Under the pieces are notes generated by a model. The model was not told where the DNA came from and made no database searches. It saw only the letters and a program-made list of their open reading frames with translations. Shown here in pieces: positions 1 to 11,121 of a DNA stretch of 64,000 bases. The stretch is from Coenobita brevimanus. Taxonomy: Eukaryota; Arthropoda; Malacostraca; Decapoda; Coenobitidae. Positions within the stretch are counted from its first letter, which is position 1, and each line of letters begins with the position of its first letter. The stretch covers positions 35,522,015 through 35,586,014 of the forward strand of contig CM064732.1 of NCBI GenBank assembly GCA_032717465.1, read 5' to 3'. A program made the position numbers and the translations under genes.

Positions 1-107
1 CACACCAAGATAAATTGATACATGTGTGATGAAAAAAATATGATGAACCATCGGAGCCTTTAATTCTGACAATTTGTTAGTGTAAGCGTATCGATATCTC
101 TAGGCTT

Positions 108-147
<40 letters not shown>

Positions 148-1980
148 TACTAACCTCTCACCGTCGGAAAACTCGAGTATGGTGTTCCTGCTAAAGGCAG
201 ACATTTTCTTCAGCTGAATGTGTCATAGAAGACTGAGTGTTTAGTATCGGCTCTCACATGGTCGAAGTTGATGATATTCTATTCCAACTAACATCAGTCA
301 GTTTTATTCAAGTAAGCGTGAGCCGTAAGAGGTAGCAAATGTTAAACTATTCTATACAATGATGCCTATATTTTAGTTCATTTTGCTATCTGGTGTCCGT
401 TTTATTCATACGAAATTTCTGAGATTGTGCAATCAGCTTAAGGTCTTTCTGTAGGGTGATTTAGTTCTTGCTTCCGTCGAGTGGCTTTATTCAGTATAAG
501 AAGGACTCTTTCGTAGTGAAGGATTTAATGACACTTCCTGTAACTACCGCACTACACGACTTCCACCCAGAGCCGATATTGCCATTACGAGTTTTGGGCC
601 ACAAGGAAGTTATAAATACTGACACTGATAATTTTTCCAAGGTCAACAGAAATCGCGTTTAAAGTTGACAATCATTATGTGAAAATGACATAATAGCTAG
701 TTCTAGCGGAGCAATGATACGTTTCAATTTAACCGTAAAAAAGGAAAGTACTGAACAACACTTTATATTTTCAGTGTTTGAGACGTTTTTCCCCCACTTT
801 AAGAGAAAGAGTAACATTGTGCAGAAAGTACTTTACAATACGTCAAACCTATTTTCACATGATATTTTTATATTATGAACGCGATTTGAGCAAATATTAC
901 TAAAATTACCAATGCCAATATTTTCAACTTTCTTGTAGCCCAAAACTCGCCCGTGGCCAGTTGGATGGTGTGGTGGTAGCAGAAAGTATAAATGATACTT
1001 TCGTATTCAGTCGGTGTAGAATAACCTCTCAATCTGTATTTAGGTTGCTTTATCTATTTTGATTTCAGACTTAGTTCTTCAATCTTTTGAATGCAAAGAT
1101 TTCATTCTGCCGAACAAAACTGGTTTTGGCCTGAATATACTTTCTACCTGTGTCCACGGCAGCAACAAGTCAAATGAAACAGGATTGACTTTTGCTGAAT
1201 AAAATCGAGTGGTTTTGGTCAGAATAAGTAATTGTGCCCATAACAGGGAAAAGTTTTGTCGATATACGACGTCCCTCTTATAAGCAAAATGGCCTGATGT
1301 TATCCTGAATTATATGCCTTAGTGCATCCACAGCTGCGAAAGGGTTATGATCTGGAATGAGAGGTGGGTGACATTACAAGGAGAGGTGGGGATAATGGTG
1401 GTGGTAGTGCTGTGATGATCAGGTATATTTATTTTATTTTTGTTACTGCCAGGCGACTTTCTTCAGCATTAGAGAAACCCACTTCGTGAAATGGCTAAAA
1501 CAGTGTTCTTTAGCCCCTTCAGTATCATGGTGTTTTTCTAACTACTCTCGCTTCCGCTAGGCCAAAGGTTCTGTTTTTTTTTTTTTTTTTTTTTTTTTCC
1601 CACCAAAAACTCCCTGAGTTATAAGACCTTCGACCCATACCCCCGATAATCTGCCAGTGAATATGGACTGGTAATATATTAAGATTACGACTATTTCAGC
1701 ATACAGTGATACTACAACGGATATTATCAAATGACTGAAACTGTAATTAACTAATTCAGAAGTTAAGTAATATCGCTGCCAATGTTCAGTGATACTACAC
1801 AATAGTGAAACTGTAGTTACTTAATGAAGAAAATCAACATTACTTCTAATTCAATGTAGAATGGTACTAGCCTATACCAGCTACGGTAGGACTGACGAAT
1901 TTATAATTAACTCATTTGCCAAGAATGCATTAGCACCGTGTTTTAAATATGCCAGCTGGTACTAAACTTCATTGTGAGGT
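1..1980. other. No gene recognised; AT-rich DNA
   Basis: No supported reading frame or RNA gene is visible here. It contains two T homopolymers, at about 112-145 and 1574-1598, which could be poly(A) tails of minus-strand retroposed sequences. I found no clear target duplication around them. The short open frames look like chance. Confidence 0.5.
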
Positions 1981-2285
1981 GTGTACCTGTTTCGTGCAAA
2001 GAAGTTTCTCAGTGAGAAGAGCAGAACTAGACGGCATATTAGAAGGTCATGCTCCACATTAAATCATGGTCGGTGTTTAGTTTTCATGTTCAGCAGCACT
2101 GAAAATCCTTGCTCTAATAGGTCAGTATTAGGGAACATCAGTAAAGGCCTAACAGTAACATCAGTAGCTGCAGGATAGAACTCACTCATCTTAGACCAGA
2201 AATTAGTAAGGGGAATTGTTTGAAATGCATCTTTTGCAACAGAGTCATTTACCAACTCTAGAAATTCCTTTTGCATGTTATCCAG
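1981..2285 (-). pseudogene. hAT transposase C-terminal fragment (ZBED5-like)
   Basis: Minus-strand frame matching the C-terminal dimerisation region of hAT transposases of the ZBED5/FAM200 type. Visible landmarks are KEFLELVNDS, then LTNFWSKMSEFYP, then LLMFPNTDLLEQGFSVL and the terminal KTKHR. These correspond to the family pattern in which a conserved FW is followed by the phenylalanine-proline and 'C/E-GFS-L' blocks. A TGA follows KHRP where family members have an arginine codon, so one nonsense change truncates the frame, and similar residues (FNVEHDL) continue after it. The upstream part of this gene lies at 9156-12150, separated by inserted elements. The fragment is not expected to be functional. 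Family assignment is from remembered motifs, not an alignment. Confidence 0.72.
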
Positions 2286-2702
2286 GGGCCGGATACTCAA
2301 AACGTTTAACGGCGCCTTTTATGCCAAAGGCGCCATTACACACTGCCTTTTCGTGAAAGGCGCATACTCAAAACGTCGCCTGGGCGCGGCCATATTGGAA
2401 AACATGACTAGTTAGCGCCTTATGGGACCGGCAGGGTCGGGGGAGCCCTAGCGATCGAAAGGCGCCTTTCCTGGACAACAACAACGAGTCGGGGATGATG
2501 TGTGTGGTGCTTCTCGCTCGTATTTAGATGAATTACTGCCTCATTACCTTATTTCGAGTGGAATGGTTTGCGTCAAAAGTAGTTACTCGGTAGCAAGATA
2601 TCATATTCTAGTAATAATGACGTAACTGGGGAATATGTGTGGTATGTGGATGTAGTCAACTCGGCGGCAGACACACATTGTTTAATGCTATTTCTTCAAT
2701 AC

Positions 2703-2895
2703 ATTCATTCATTCATTGCCAGACGCCATGTATCCCAAACGGGGTGGCCAAGGGCTTAGAGTTAATTGTTTTACAGGGAGGGGCACTTATTCTCCACCAA
2801 CCCCACTTAACACGTAGGGAGAACGTTATGCCAACAGCATCTGGTGTTCCCAGGCGGTCACCCATCCAAGTACTGACCAGACCCAACGTTGCTTA
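2703..2895 (-). mobile_element. 5S rRNA-derived SINE, 5'-truncated copy 1
   Basis: Read on the minus strand, 2895-2829 matches the 3' half of 5S rRNA (AAGCAACGTTGGGTCTGG, then TACTTGGATGGGTGACC, ending GCTGTTGGCA). It is followed by a roughly 110 bp non-5S body and the tail GGCCACCCCG...GGCGTCTGGCAAT with (GAAT)n at 2703-2718. The copy at 46702-46938 has the same architecture and a complete 5S head, so this one has lost its first ~50 bases. A short extra motif (AACGTTC) sits after the 5S part. The A box lies in the missing part, so pol III activity is unlikely. Confidence 0.85.
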
Positions 2896-3169
2896 CACAT
2901 TTAGCCATAATTCATGCCGCACCAACGTGTGTCTAATGTTACAGTTATTTGCTCGGGGCATATAGGTATTTATATTCAGCAGAGTATTAACAATTCAGTG
3001 TGATTTCTGTTGGATCAGTCGCTCCTAGCTTAAGCCTAACCCACCAGCTTCAGCTAGAGTATTGCAGTACTTCAGTTTATAGTATTTGGTTATATTCTGT
3101 TTTCACCCTAATAGTTACTGCTCTGAAATAAGTTAGGTTGTCTATTTGCAGGTAAATTTTATATTCCAG

Positions 3170-4735
3170 GGAATGTGTGGAAAATGTAATTTTATGAAAA
3201 CCCTTGTCATTCTGTGAAATGGATTTTAACTTTGGCTGGGTTGATCATGGTTATACTAGTATAAATGAAGGTTGTAGTTAGGTGAGGTTAAATTTCAATA
3301 TTTAAGTAGGGTTAGGTTAGGTTAGGTAATGTTAATTATAGGTTTGATGTGTATAGGTTTGTTTAACAAAAGTTATGGTAAGTTGCACAAAGCTTAATCT
3401 AAATTAATCTGATCTAATCCAACCTAGCAATATGTAATCAAACCTGACCTGACTTTAAATGAAATCTAACCAAAATCATCCTGGTCTAAACATCCTTTTC
3501 ACAAATTGACTAGTGATTTTACAAAATGACTATTTTCACAGATTTCCTGCTACATTATAGGTTATAACCTACTGTTTTTTGTTGCTATGGTTGCTAAGTG
3601 AGTACTGTGAAGTATGTGGTTAGGAATGAAGATTATGACAGTCTAACTTTGGCTTTACTTGCACTTTTTTTTTTTTGGTCAGTCACCTTTCCCCTATAAT
3701 ATCCCTTGAGCATTAAACCAAATCCTCATTGTGTTAAGGATATGGCACCTAACCTGGAGGTGCAAAGACCCACTACAGTAACATGCAACAGTGGAAAATC
3801 CACCCACGACGGGTTTCCCCACAATTACGCATTGACTACGGTAGGTTAAATTTGGGTAGTCAAGGTTATGATAGGTTAAGCTAGTTTAGGATATTGGTAG
3901 GTTATATTAAGGTTTGTTCAAAACTACAAATTTATCCCCTCAGATTTCCTCCTGTTATACCAACTGAACTCAACCAAAACTAACTAAACCTACTTATTCT
4001 AAATCAATTATGACAGGAAAGATATAGCTTTATGGGAATGTTGTGCATGTCATGAGTCATATCTGCTTTTGTAGTTGGGCCTATACGCTACAAGACAGAC
4101 AAAATCAAGGAAAATTTGGCTTGAAACTGAAATGCAGTAATGCTGGTGTTTCTCCCATCTTTTACCTAATTTCTCTTCCAGGGATAGCAGCTGCTGTTCC
4201 ACCAGTAGGTCTAGGAAATGAAATAGCAACTACTTTTCTTGCTTAGAGAAGAGGAATACTGGCCAGACAAATACCCTGTTATTTATAATTGTTTCAGGGG
4301 ATTTGTTTAACCAGTGATTTCATGAAATCCCTAGGGAATTCATGAAATGAGTTAAAATTAGTTTGGCCCAATTAGGGTTAGGATAATTTAGGCTGCGGTT
4401 AGGTTAGGCTAGGATAAAGAAGGCTAAGTTTAGGTTTGTTAGGTTAACTTGGGTTGTGGTTAGGTTAGGATGGGATAATCGAGGTTAAGGTTAGTCAGGT
4501 AAGGTTAGGTTAAATTTAATACAGAAAGATGCTAAGTTGTTAATTGTTCATCTAAATTAACCTAACCTAACTATCCTAAACTTAACCTAGATTGTCCCAG
4601 CCTAACCCAACCGCAGTCTAAATTAAGCTTTATTAACCCATCCTAATTTAAACTAATTTCACGATTTCCTAAGGGATTTCATAAAATCATAGGTTACACA
4701 AAGTCCCTGTTTTATATATATATATATAAATGTGT
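3170..4735. repeat. Foldback DNA with TTAGG-like runs
   Basis: The stretch alternates G-rich 'GGTTAGGTTAGG' blocks with their complements. The clearest hairpin pairs about 4310-4450 with about 4550-4700. Both arms include a CTGCGGTTRGGTTAGGCT block and a CATGAAATCCC/CATAAAATC-type outer block. A similar pairing is suggested at 3170-3540 and 3840-4010. At 3305-3330 there are about four units of the arthropod telomere-type pentamer TTAGG. A small (TA)n lies at 4713-4728. No coding potential is seen. It appears to be internal sequence of the surrounding 6.87 kb element. Confidence 0.6.
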
Positions 4736-5003
4736 GCACTAGATATTTAACCCACGGCGTCCCGTCGACGTACTTCCACGTCCTCATGTTATGTCACAAC
4801 TAATCCCATCGACGTACTTCAACGTCCTGCAATTGCAAGGTTCATAATTTCCACAATTTTCAAAATTCGCGCGAGATTTTCGATTCGCCCACGTACCCAA
4901 GCCTCCCCTACCTGCTGCCAGGCGGGCAGCGTCCTAGACCCCGCGTGACCCGCGCTCGCCCTTGTCTCAGTCACTCACCTGCTAGCAGTGACCCAGGTCA
5001 GAC

Positions 5004-7348
5004 ATGGCGCGGAAAGGTCTCTCAGACGAGGAAATTGCATCCCCCCTGGAAGCCTTCACTGGAGATAGTGATTCTCCACTCGACGATGATGTGGTAGATC
5101 GCGATTACGTCCAGCCAGAGGAAGAAATAAGTAGCAGTGATGAGGAGGTCCCCTCGCCCCGAAAAACGCGGTATGTGACATACCGTAAGGCAAGGGAAGG
5201 CCAGCCTGCTCCTCAACCACGTGCACGGCTATCTCTCCATCCCGAATCTGATGAGGACAAGGATGAGGATGATGAGGATGATGGCGGCTTAGGACGTGAT
5301 ATCGCCGCGTGGTTGGGAAAAGAAAAAATATCACCACGAGGATCAGAAGGTGGGGCGAGAAGACATATAAGGTATGGTGAAAGTCTTTTGTCTGGGGAAG
5401 TGGAAAGTGGTGTGGTGGGATTGCTGGGTGAAAGGGAAAGTGTTGTGGCGGCAGCACGGGGTGAAAGTGAGAGTGGTGTGGGGGTAGTGCGGGGTGAAGG
5501 GGCAAGTGGTGTGAGGGAGGCAGCACGAGCACGTGGTGCACGTAGGCCTAGGGGAGAGGAGGTGGAGCCACTCCCCAGCACTTCTTTCGCCCCAGAATAT
5601 TCCCAAACTTCCTCCCCACAGCCCCAGGATGTGGGGAAAAGAAAGAAAGGGAAGGGAAAGGGTAAAGGAAAAGGGAGAGGGAAGAGAAGTGCGAGTGATG
5701 AGAGGCGCCGCTCTCCACCTCCCCAACCTCCCCCACCACCCTCACCGCCCCACCCTGACGAAGGGGACGATGGGGACGTGGCTGGAGACAGTGGTGTCAC
5801 GTGGAACTGGGAAGATGGGAGTAATTTTACTCCCATCATTCACCCTTTCACTGAGGAGTGGCGGTCTGGTTGCACGGCTCCAGGTGTGAATGCAGGTTCG
5901 TCTAGGGTGGATTTTTTCCACTTGTTCTTTGGTGAGACGTTTGTGGGGCGCATAGTTGAACAAACTAATATCTTTTCACAATCACAGCGCCGTGAAAGTG
6001 AACGTTTGGGAACAACGAGCAGGCATTCCCAACAGTATGACTATCCCGTAACAATTTCAGAGATGTTCCTATTTTTGGCCCTGGTTCTCTTGATGGGTGT
6101 GGTAAGGAAAAACCAAATTCCTGCCTACTGGACAACTGACCCAATCATCCTCACACCTTTCTTTGGAAAGGTGATGAGTCGTAACCGATTTCAGTATATT
6201 CTTGGCCGCCTCCACTTTTTTGATGCAGAAGATCCAGTCAATGCAAATAACACAGATAAAATGAGGAGAATCAGGCTGGTATTTGATCATTTACGGGAAA
6301 TGTTCAGCTCCTCATTTTATCCCTACAGAGACCTCATCATAGACGAGAGTCTTGTGTTGTGGAGAGGCAATATTTCCTTTAGGCAGTACATACCCAGCAA
6401 GAGACACCGTTTCGGGTTCAAGATCTTTGTTATGTGTGACTGTAAGACTGGTTATGTGCAAGACATAGTCTTGTACACGGGCGCACAGACAGATATAACA
6501 GAAGATCGGAGTATAGGACTCTCTTGGGCCGTGGTGAAGACAATGATAGAAGAGTACCTTCATCGTGGTCATGTGTTGTACCTGGACAACTGGTACACTA
6601 GCCCTCTTCTCGCTAGGTTCCTCCACCAGCACGACACCGGAGTCTGTGGTACAGTCAAGAGAAACCGTCGCCATATGGTCATGATAGGAAACTTGACAAG
6701 AACGAGGTGGTTTTCTTCCAGGCCAATAACATCCTTGCCACCCTGTGGAACCACAACAGGGAAGTTTGCCTCCTATCAATTGTTCACAGCCCCCTGATGC
6801 ACCGCACAGACTCCGTGGATCATCGTAGCGAGAGGAGGCGCAACGTATGGAAACCCGAGTCTGTACTGGACTATAATCTGAACATGAGGCAAGTTGATCA
6901 GTCAGACTCGATGATTTCAAGTGTTGACTGTGCCAGGACCACGATGAAGTGGTACAAGAAACTCTTTTTCCACTTGCTCGACATCAAGTTCCTGAATGCC
7001 CACTACCTGCACGCAATGACCACCGGAGTATCCAAGACCTTTGAGGGGTTTGTGAGGGAGCTGGCACGTGAAATAATCGCCAAACATGCCCAGGACAGAC
7101 CCACACACCGCACCCGCACCCCCATGGCTGATCAGACTCCCCTACGTCTTGCAGGACGCCACTATCCCAGCGCAATCCCTTCCGACCCAAACCGTCGTAA
7201 ACCCCAGCGTTGCTGCCATGTATGTAAGCACTCGACAGTCAGACCATCCACTCAGAGAAAAGACACAAGGTACGAGTGTGTCGAGTGCAATGTTGTGTTG
7301 TGCCTTCAGCCTTGTTTCAAGGAGTATCATAATTTCCTACTCTACTGA
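5004..7348 (+). pseudogene. piggyBac transposase, frameshifted (copy A)
   Basis: Encodes a PGBD4-like piggyBac DDE transposase. The N-terminus MARKGLSDEEI is followed by about 250 residues of acidic, then basic and proline-rich low complexity. The DDE domain then begins. The first catalytic aspartate is in IDESLVLWRG, the second in YLDNWYTSPLL, the third in RQVDQSDSMISS. The C-terminus is a cysteine-rich zinc-binding domain (CHVCKHS... YECVECNVVLC..PCF). Compared with copy B, about 4 bases are missing near 6688 (ATAGGAAACTT against ATAGGGAGGAAACTT). Frame is lost between the second and third aspartates, and the remainder continues in another frame to a stop at 7346-7348. The start is chosen because all copies share GACCCAGGTCAGACATGGC or a close variant. 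As it stands it would lack the third catalytic residue and the zinc domain. Confidence 0.92.
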
Positions 7349-8640
7349 AACTGTGTGGGAAGGCGAAATGACGCTCATTATAATGGTAAGGCCAGTCAGT
7401 AGGTGCTAAGTCAAATATAAAGTTGAAACGGGTGTTATTTTTTCAGAAAAGTAATGTATAAGTTGAGAATTAGTGTAAGTTGAAAGAATTGATATAAAAA
7501 CTACACCCACTGTATAAATCTGCGAAAATATGACGCTCAGTATAACACTCTGGTCAGTAAATATGCGATAGCAAGGAAATAAAGTGGAAACAGGTGTAAT
7601 GTTAGCATGAATAAAACGTATAAGTTGAACAATAGTGTAAGTTGTAATAATTGATGTCACGAGTACACCCACATTCTGGTCAGTAAGTATGTGATAGGAT
7701 TTATATAAAGTGGAATTTGTTGTAATGTTAGTAGTAAGGTATTTTATAAGTTGAATACTAGTGTAAGATGAAACAAATGATATCGCGATAACACTCCCTG
7801 TGTAAGTACGCGCTAATATGACACTCAGTTCCATCGTAAGTTCTGAAATTATGTGATATCAATTATATCAAGTGTAAACATGTGCAATGTTAGTGGAGAA
7901 TTATTATATAAGTACAAAAATAGGTAGTAAGTTGAAATAGTTGTCATAGCGACTTCACCGTGTTTGTTATTATGCGCTATTATTACGCTATATATTTACG
8001 TAAGGCCTGAAATAATCTCAAAACAGTTCTATAAAGTTGAAAAGTGTATAATAATATTAGAAAAGTATTATGTAAGTATAAAAAAACACAATACGAGTTG
8101 AAACAACAGTCACAGCGAGTTCACTCACTACGTAAATAAGCGCTAACATTACGCTAAATGTTATCTAAAGGCCTGTGAATACGTAAAAACAGTTCAATAA
8201 AATGTAAAATGGTATAATGTTATTGTAGAAGTATTATGTAAGTAAAAAAAACTATATGTATCATGATTTTAGAATGTTAACGATTCATCGTGACCAAGTT
8301 GCCCGATTTTGCTCGTTTCGCACGATGGTACAATGCTTATTTCTGCTCTACTTTTGTATAAAATCCAATATACTCTTTTATCACATGTTTTTATGTTTGT
8401 AATAAATACATATCTACTTACTTTCATTGGTTTCCCAGACTTATAATACAGTACCATAGAAAACGTTAGAGGCTCAGACCGCCTACGGAGAACACTGGGC
8501 CAGGTGGGACCAAGGCATACCTGGTTAGGGTAATTATGGACCCCGGGGACCAATTTCTTTGCCACTGACCATTGTTTCTGACCAAAAGCGAAAGTTTTAG
8601 CAAAGAAAAAAAAAAGGGTCGAAAAATGGTCGGGATTGGG
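7349..8640 (+). repeat. piggyBac copy A 3' tail of diverged tandem units
   Basis: About 1.3 kb of non-coding tail built from diverged units of roughly 100-150 bp. Recurrent pieces are TGACGCTCAGTATAA, GGTCAGTAAGTATGTGATA, TATAAAGTGGAAA, GGTGTAATGTTAG and TAAGTTGAA...AGTGTAAG. The tail is shared in order with copy B and more weakly with copy C. All three keep a terminal block containing CGATGGTACAATGCTTATT (8321-8341 in this copy). Its retention suggests a role in the element, such as transposase binding or 3'-end formation; that role is inference. Confidence 0.7.
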
Positions 8641-9155
8641 GTGTACCAGTGGTCAAAAAGTGGTCGGGACGGGGCGGGTTAAGGAAGGTGTTAATGAAGG
8701 TACTATATACACATGGATAGACCGTATCTTTATTTTGCGCAATGAGTTATATGTCCCTCATAAAACTTTGAAGTTAGTGCAACTGAATCCCAGCTTATGT
8801 TTATTCACCATTCTCACAAAATATCACTACGAAAACGAATGTCAGGACTAATGCATTGCACCCTCACTTCATGTTTTGTTTACGTCCATCAGCTGAGAGG
8901 AAATGCTGCTTTGCGATTGGCAGACACTTCCTAAGAGTATTTTTATAACGCTGCTGTAATTGGCTGGGGTATCAAACGGCGCATTCTGAGGGAAAGTTGC
9001 CTTTCCATGGAAAGGCACACCAACGGCACCTTTAAAAATGTTTGAGTATGGGAGTCGGGTGTGTCCCCAACGGCGCCTTTGACCTGCCGTACAAAAAGGC
9101 GCCGTTCATCAACTGGCGCCGTGGCAAAAGGCTCGTATTGAGTATCCGGCCCCAG

Positions 9156-9427
9156 GAGAAGGTGCACATTACTACTGAATGGACTTCTAACCAGTTTTGG
9201 TTTCAACACTCTCAGTTCAGCGAAATAAGAGTGTACCTCCATCCACAGGGAAGAAAGGTGTGTTTGCAGAAGGTTCACCCATTCTAATTTTCCAGTGCCT
9301 ATGCTTTTATCAAATGCCTCACAAAAATGTTCCAGCAGACTAAGACTTTGGACTTTGACTTTCCCTTCCCACAGCCCGAGCTCCATGTTAAACGATCTTA
9401 GTTTGTTCATGAAATCAATCACTATGA
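9156..9427 (-). pseudogene. hAT transposase middle fragment (ZBED5-like)
   Basis: Minus-strand frame reading FMNKLRSFNMELGLWEGK, then a leucine-rich helical stretch ending HSYFAEL and SPFSSNVHLLL. This resembles the ZBED5-type region in which a helical 'F..KL..W' segment precedes the final hAT dimerisation block. It is bounded on the right by a TTAA insertion (9428-9431) and on the left by the CAG of the 6.87 kb element. On paper VHLLL joins DNMQKEFLEL in the fragment at 1981-2285 in phase. It is a relic cut by two insertions. Confidence 0.7.
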
Positions 9428-9431
9428 TTAA

Positions 9432-10194
9432 CCCGTCGCTTGCCGGCTGTTTTTAGCCTTATGGGTCACCCCAGTGCCGGCCATTTTTTGACCTTTTTTT
9501 TTTGGCTAAAATGGTAGATTTTGATGAGGAAACAACGAATTTCGCCATTAAAAAGCTCACCGAGGCTCGGAAATCAGTTTTATTGAGTCCTGCATATTCG
9601 TTTACTGGTATAGCCGCTTTCTCAAGCTCACCACGTACGTGAGAAAGCCGTTTTCTATGTAAGGTATACTCAGGTATTTATGCTGGGAAGGTATAGCAAT
9701 GTTCAGTACACTTTTCTGATTACTTATTACTTCAACATCTATCACAATTTGCGTGTCTTTCTCACTGTGAATGCATTATCTTACACTTGAAGATAGGTAC
9801 AACCTTATTTCATTATGTACAGTCCTGGCACTTACATGAAGGTATTTACAACTTGACTTCACTATATAGTCCTTACACTTACAAGAAAATATTTACAACT
9901 TACACTTACATGAAAATATTTACAAAATGCCTTCACTATGTACTGCGCTGGGTGAGGCATGCAGGCAGAGTGAGGCAGAGCAAGCGTGAGGGGGGGAGCA
10001 AGTGAGTGTATGGCCTTGACAGCCTGGGGGATGGTACAGGAACAGTTACCTTACATGCTTGCAAATTATTACCCGCAAATCTTGAAAAATGCGTTCACAA
10101 TGAAGTTTTTTATTTTAGACCGTTTTAAAACGGCACTGGCACTGGCTGCGGCATTATGTCAGACAGTTTTAAAACAGCACTGGCACGCGGTGGG
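9432..10194 (-). mobile_element. TTAA MITE, copy 1 (derived from piggyBac D type)
   Basis: TTAA at 9428-9431 and 10195-10198 brackets 763 bp. Relative to element D it is reversed. One end carries the CCGTTTTAAAAC / CAGTGCC motifs seen at the left end of D. The other carries the TGCCGGCCATTTTT and TAGCC(C/T)TATGGGTCAC block seen at its right end. The interior matches D's untranslated leader and its 3' tail (TGAATGCATTATCTTACACTT), while the transposase region is absent. It sits inside the hAT coding frame. Removing it leaves GRLIIVIDFMNKL readable across the site. Confidence 0.85.
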
Positions 10195-10198
10195 TTAA

Positions 10199-10241
10199 AC
10201 GGCCTTGAACAGATAAGTTTAATGAGTCTGGACGTAAGAAT
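10199..10241 (-). pseudogene. hAT transposase short fragment
   Basis: Only about 14 codons, but they read LNLSVQGR in phase with the fragment at 9156-9427 once the TTAA insertion is removed. ZBED5-type proteins have LNLSLQG at the corresponding place, before the helical segment. It is flanked by a TTAA element on one side and a hAT-type element on the other. Confidence 0.6.
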
Positions 10242-10837
10242 CAGTGGTGGGCAGCACAAACAAAGGACCTTGCGCAAGCACAAAGCACAATCCACAGTTC
10301 ACTACCTTGCACGAGCGCAAATGCGCAATCTGACAAATATTTATCTTGTGCAATGTCGCAAAGCACAAGCGCAAACCATTTGCATATACTTTTGGGAATT
10401 AATGAAAAATATTGAGATATTTAAATAAAACAGCATAACTACTAACTTTTATTTATTATTATTATTTTCTATTATTTGTAATTTGCGCAAGTGCGCAATT
10501 ATTATTTAGCTTGTGCAATGTCGTAAAACTCTAGCACAAATCATTTTGCATATATTTGTGGGAATTACTGTAAAATATATATTGGTATAATTAAATAAAT
10601 TACTAAATTAGCAACCTGCCCACCACTCGCGGAGACTGAGGTACAGTAGGTCATTGTCCGGGAAAAACAGGCTATATATACCAAGGCATTGGCAAAGATC
10701 ACGTGATTACTGTATCATCAACTCTCTCTCTCTGTCCGACAGAGGAGGGAGGGAATGGAGAATAAGAGAGAGAAGAGGGACGAAGTTTATGCCTTATCTC
10801 CTCACTCAAAGGGATGCTTCTTTGCCATTCCCGTATT

Positions 10838-10840
<3 letters not shown>

Positions 10841-10890
<50 letters not shown>

Positions 10891-10901
10891 AATAATGCTC
10901 T

Positions 10902-10936
<35 letters not shown>

Positions 10937-10974
10937 AATAATGCTCTTTATCTCTCTCTCTCTCTCTCTCTCTT
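10841..10974 (+). repeat. (CT)n microsatellite with repeated interruption
   Basis: Three (CT)n runs separated by two copies of CAGAATAATGCTCTTTAT. The interruption was copied along with the dinucleotide, consistent with unequal exchange or slippage of a larger unit. Confidence 0.9.
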
Positions 10975-11060
10975 GTCAAGACAATTTATTTAATAATGCA
11001 ATATAGATATAAAATAGCATATGTAATTCGTTACAAAAATAAAAAATAATGAAAACAGTG

Positions 11061-11121
11061 TATTTAAATCAAATATCCACAGCCTAATAAATTATTAGGC
11101 TGTGGATATTTGATTTAAATA
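11061..11121. repeat. Perfect 30 bp-arm palindrome at the centre of the hAT element
   Basis: The 30 bases at 11061-11090 are the exact reverse complement of 11092-11121, with a single A between them. Outside this, imperfect pairing continues: GTAACGAATTACATATGC-type sequence near 11010-11040 pairs with GTAAGGAATTGCATATGC near 11140-11160. The core includes CCACAGCC/GGCTGTGG. The whole can fold as a long hairpin. Confidence 0.92.

Larger units (their letters stand above)
4751..8678 (+). mobile_element. piggyBac element, copy A
   Basis: TTAA at 4747-4750 and 8679-8682 brackets a 3928 bp element. The left end reads CCCACGGCGTCCCG. The right end, reversed, reads CCCGCCCCGTCCCG, giving imperfect 14 bp terminal inverted repeats. 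It carries a transposase pseudogene at 5004-7348 and a long repetitive 3' tail. It is closely related to copy B (31864-35823) along its length and more distantly to copy C. TTAA targets and CCC-type ends are diagnostic for piggyBac. Confidence 0.93.
2286..9152. mobile_element. 6.87 kb DNA element with Harbinger-like ends inserted in the hAT gene
   Basis: The ends are inverted copies: the left begins GGGCCGGATACTCAAAACG and the right, reversed, reads GGGCCGGATACTCAATACG. CAG flanks both sides (2283-2285 and 9153-9155), a 3 bp target duplication. Subterminal GGCGCC/AAAGGCGC motifs recur at both ends. Removing the element and one CAG rejoins the hAT reading frame in phase. A 3 bp CWG duplication and GGGCC-type ends are typical of PIF/Harbinger elements, but no Harbinger transposase is visible, so the family name is inference. 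Internally it holds a 5S-derived SINE, foldback DNA and piggyBac copy A. Without copy A it would be about 2.9 kb and non-coding. Confidence 0.75.

Noticed and set aside
468..662. 64-codon frame and similar small frames in 1-4250
   Set aside because: No family resemblance, no neighbours and chance-length; some overlap the 5S SINE or the foldback DNA.
5213..5839. Open frames antisense to the piggyBac N-terminal region (also 32218-32952 and 5056-5541)
   Set aside because: They mirror the low-complexity acidic, glycine and proline codons of the transposase, are serine/proline-rich and lack any domain. They are shadows.
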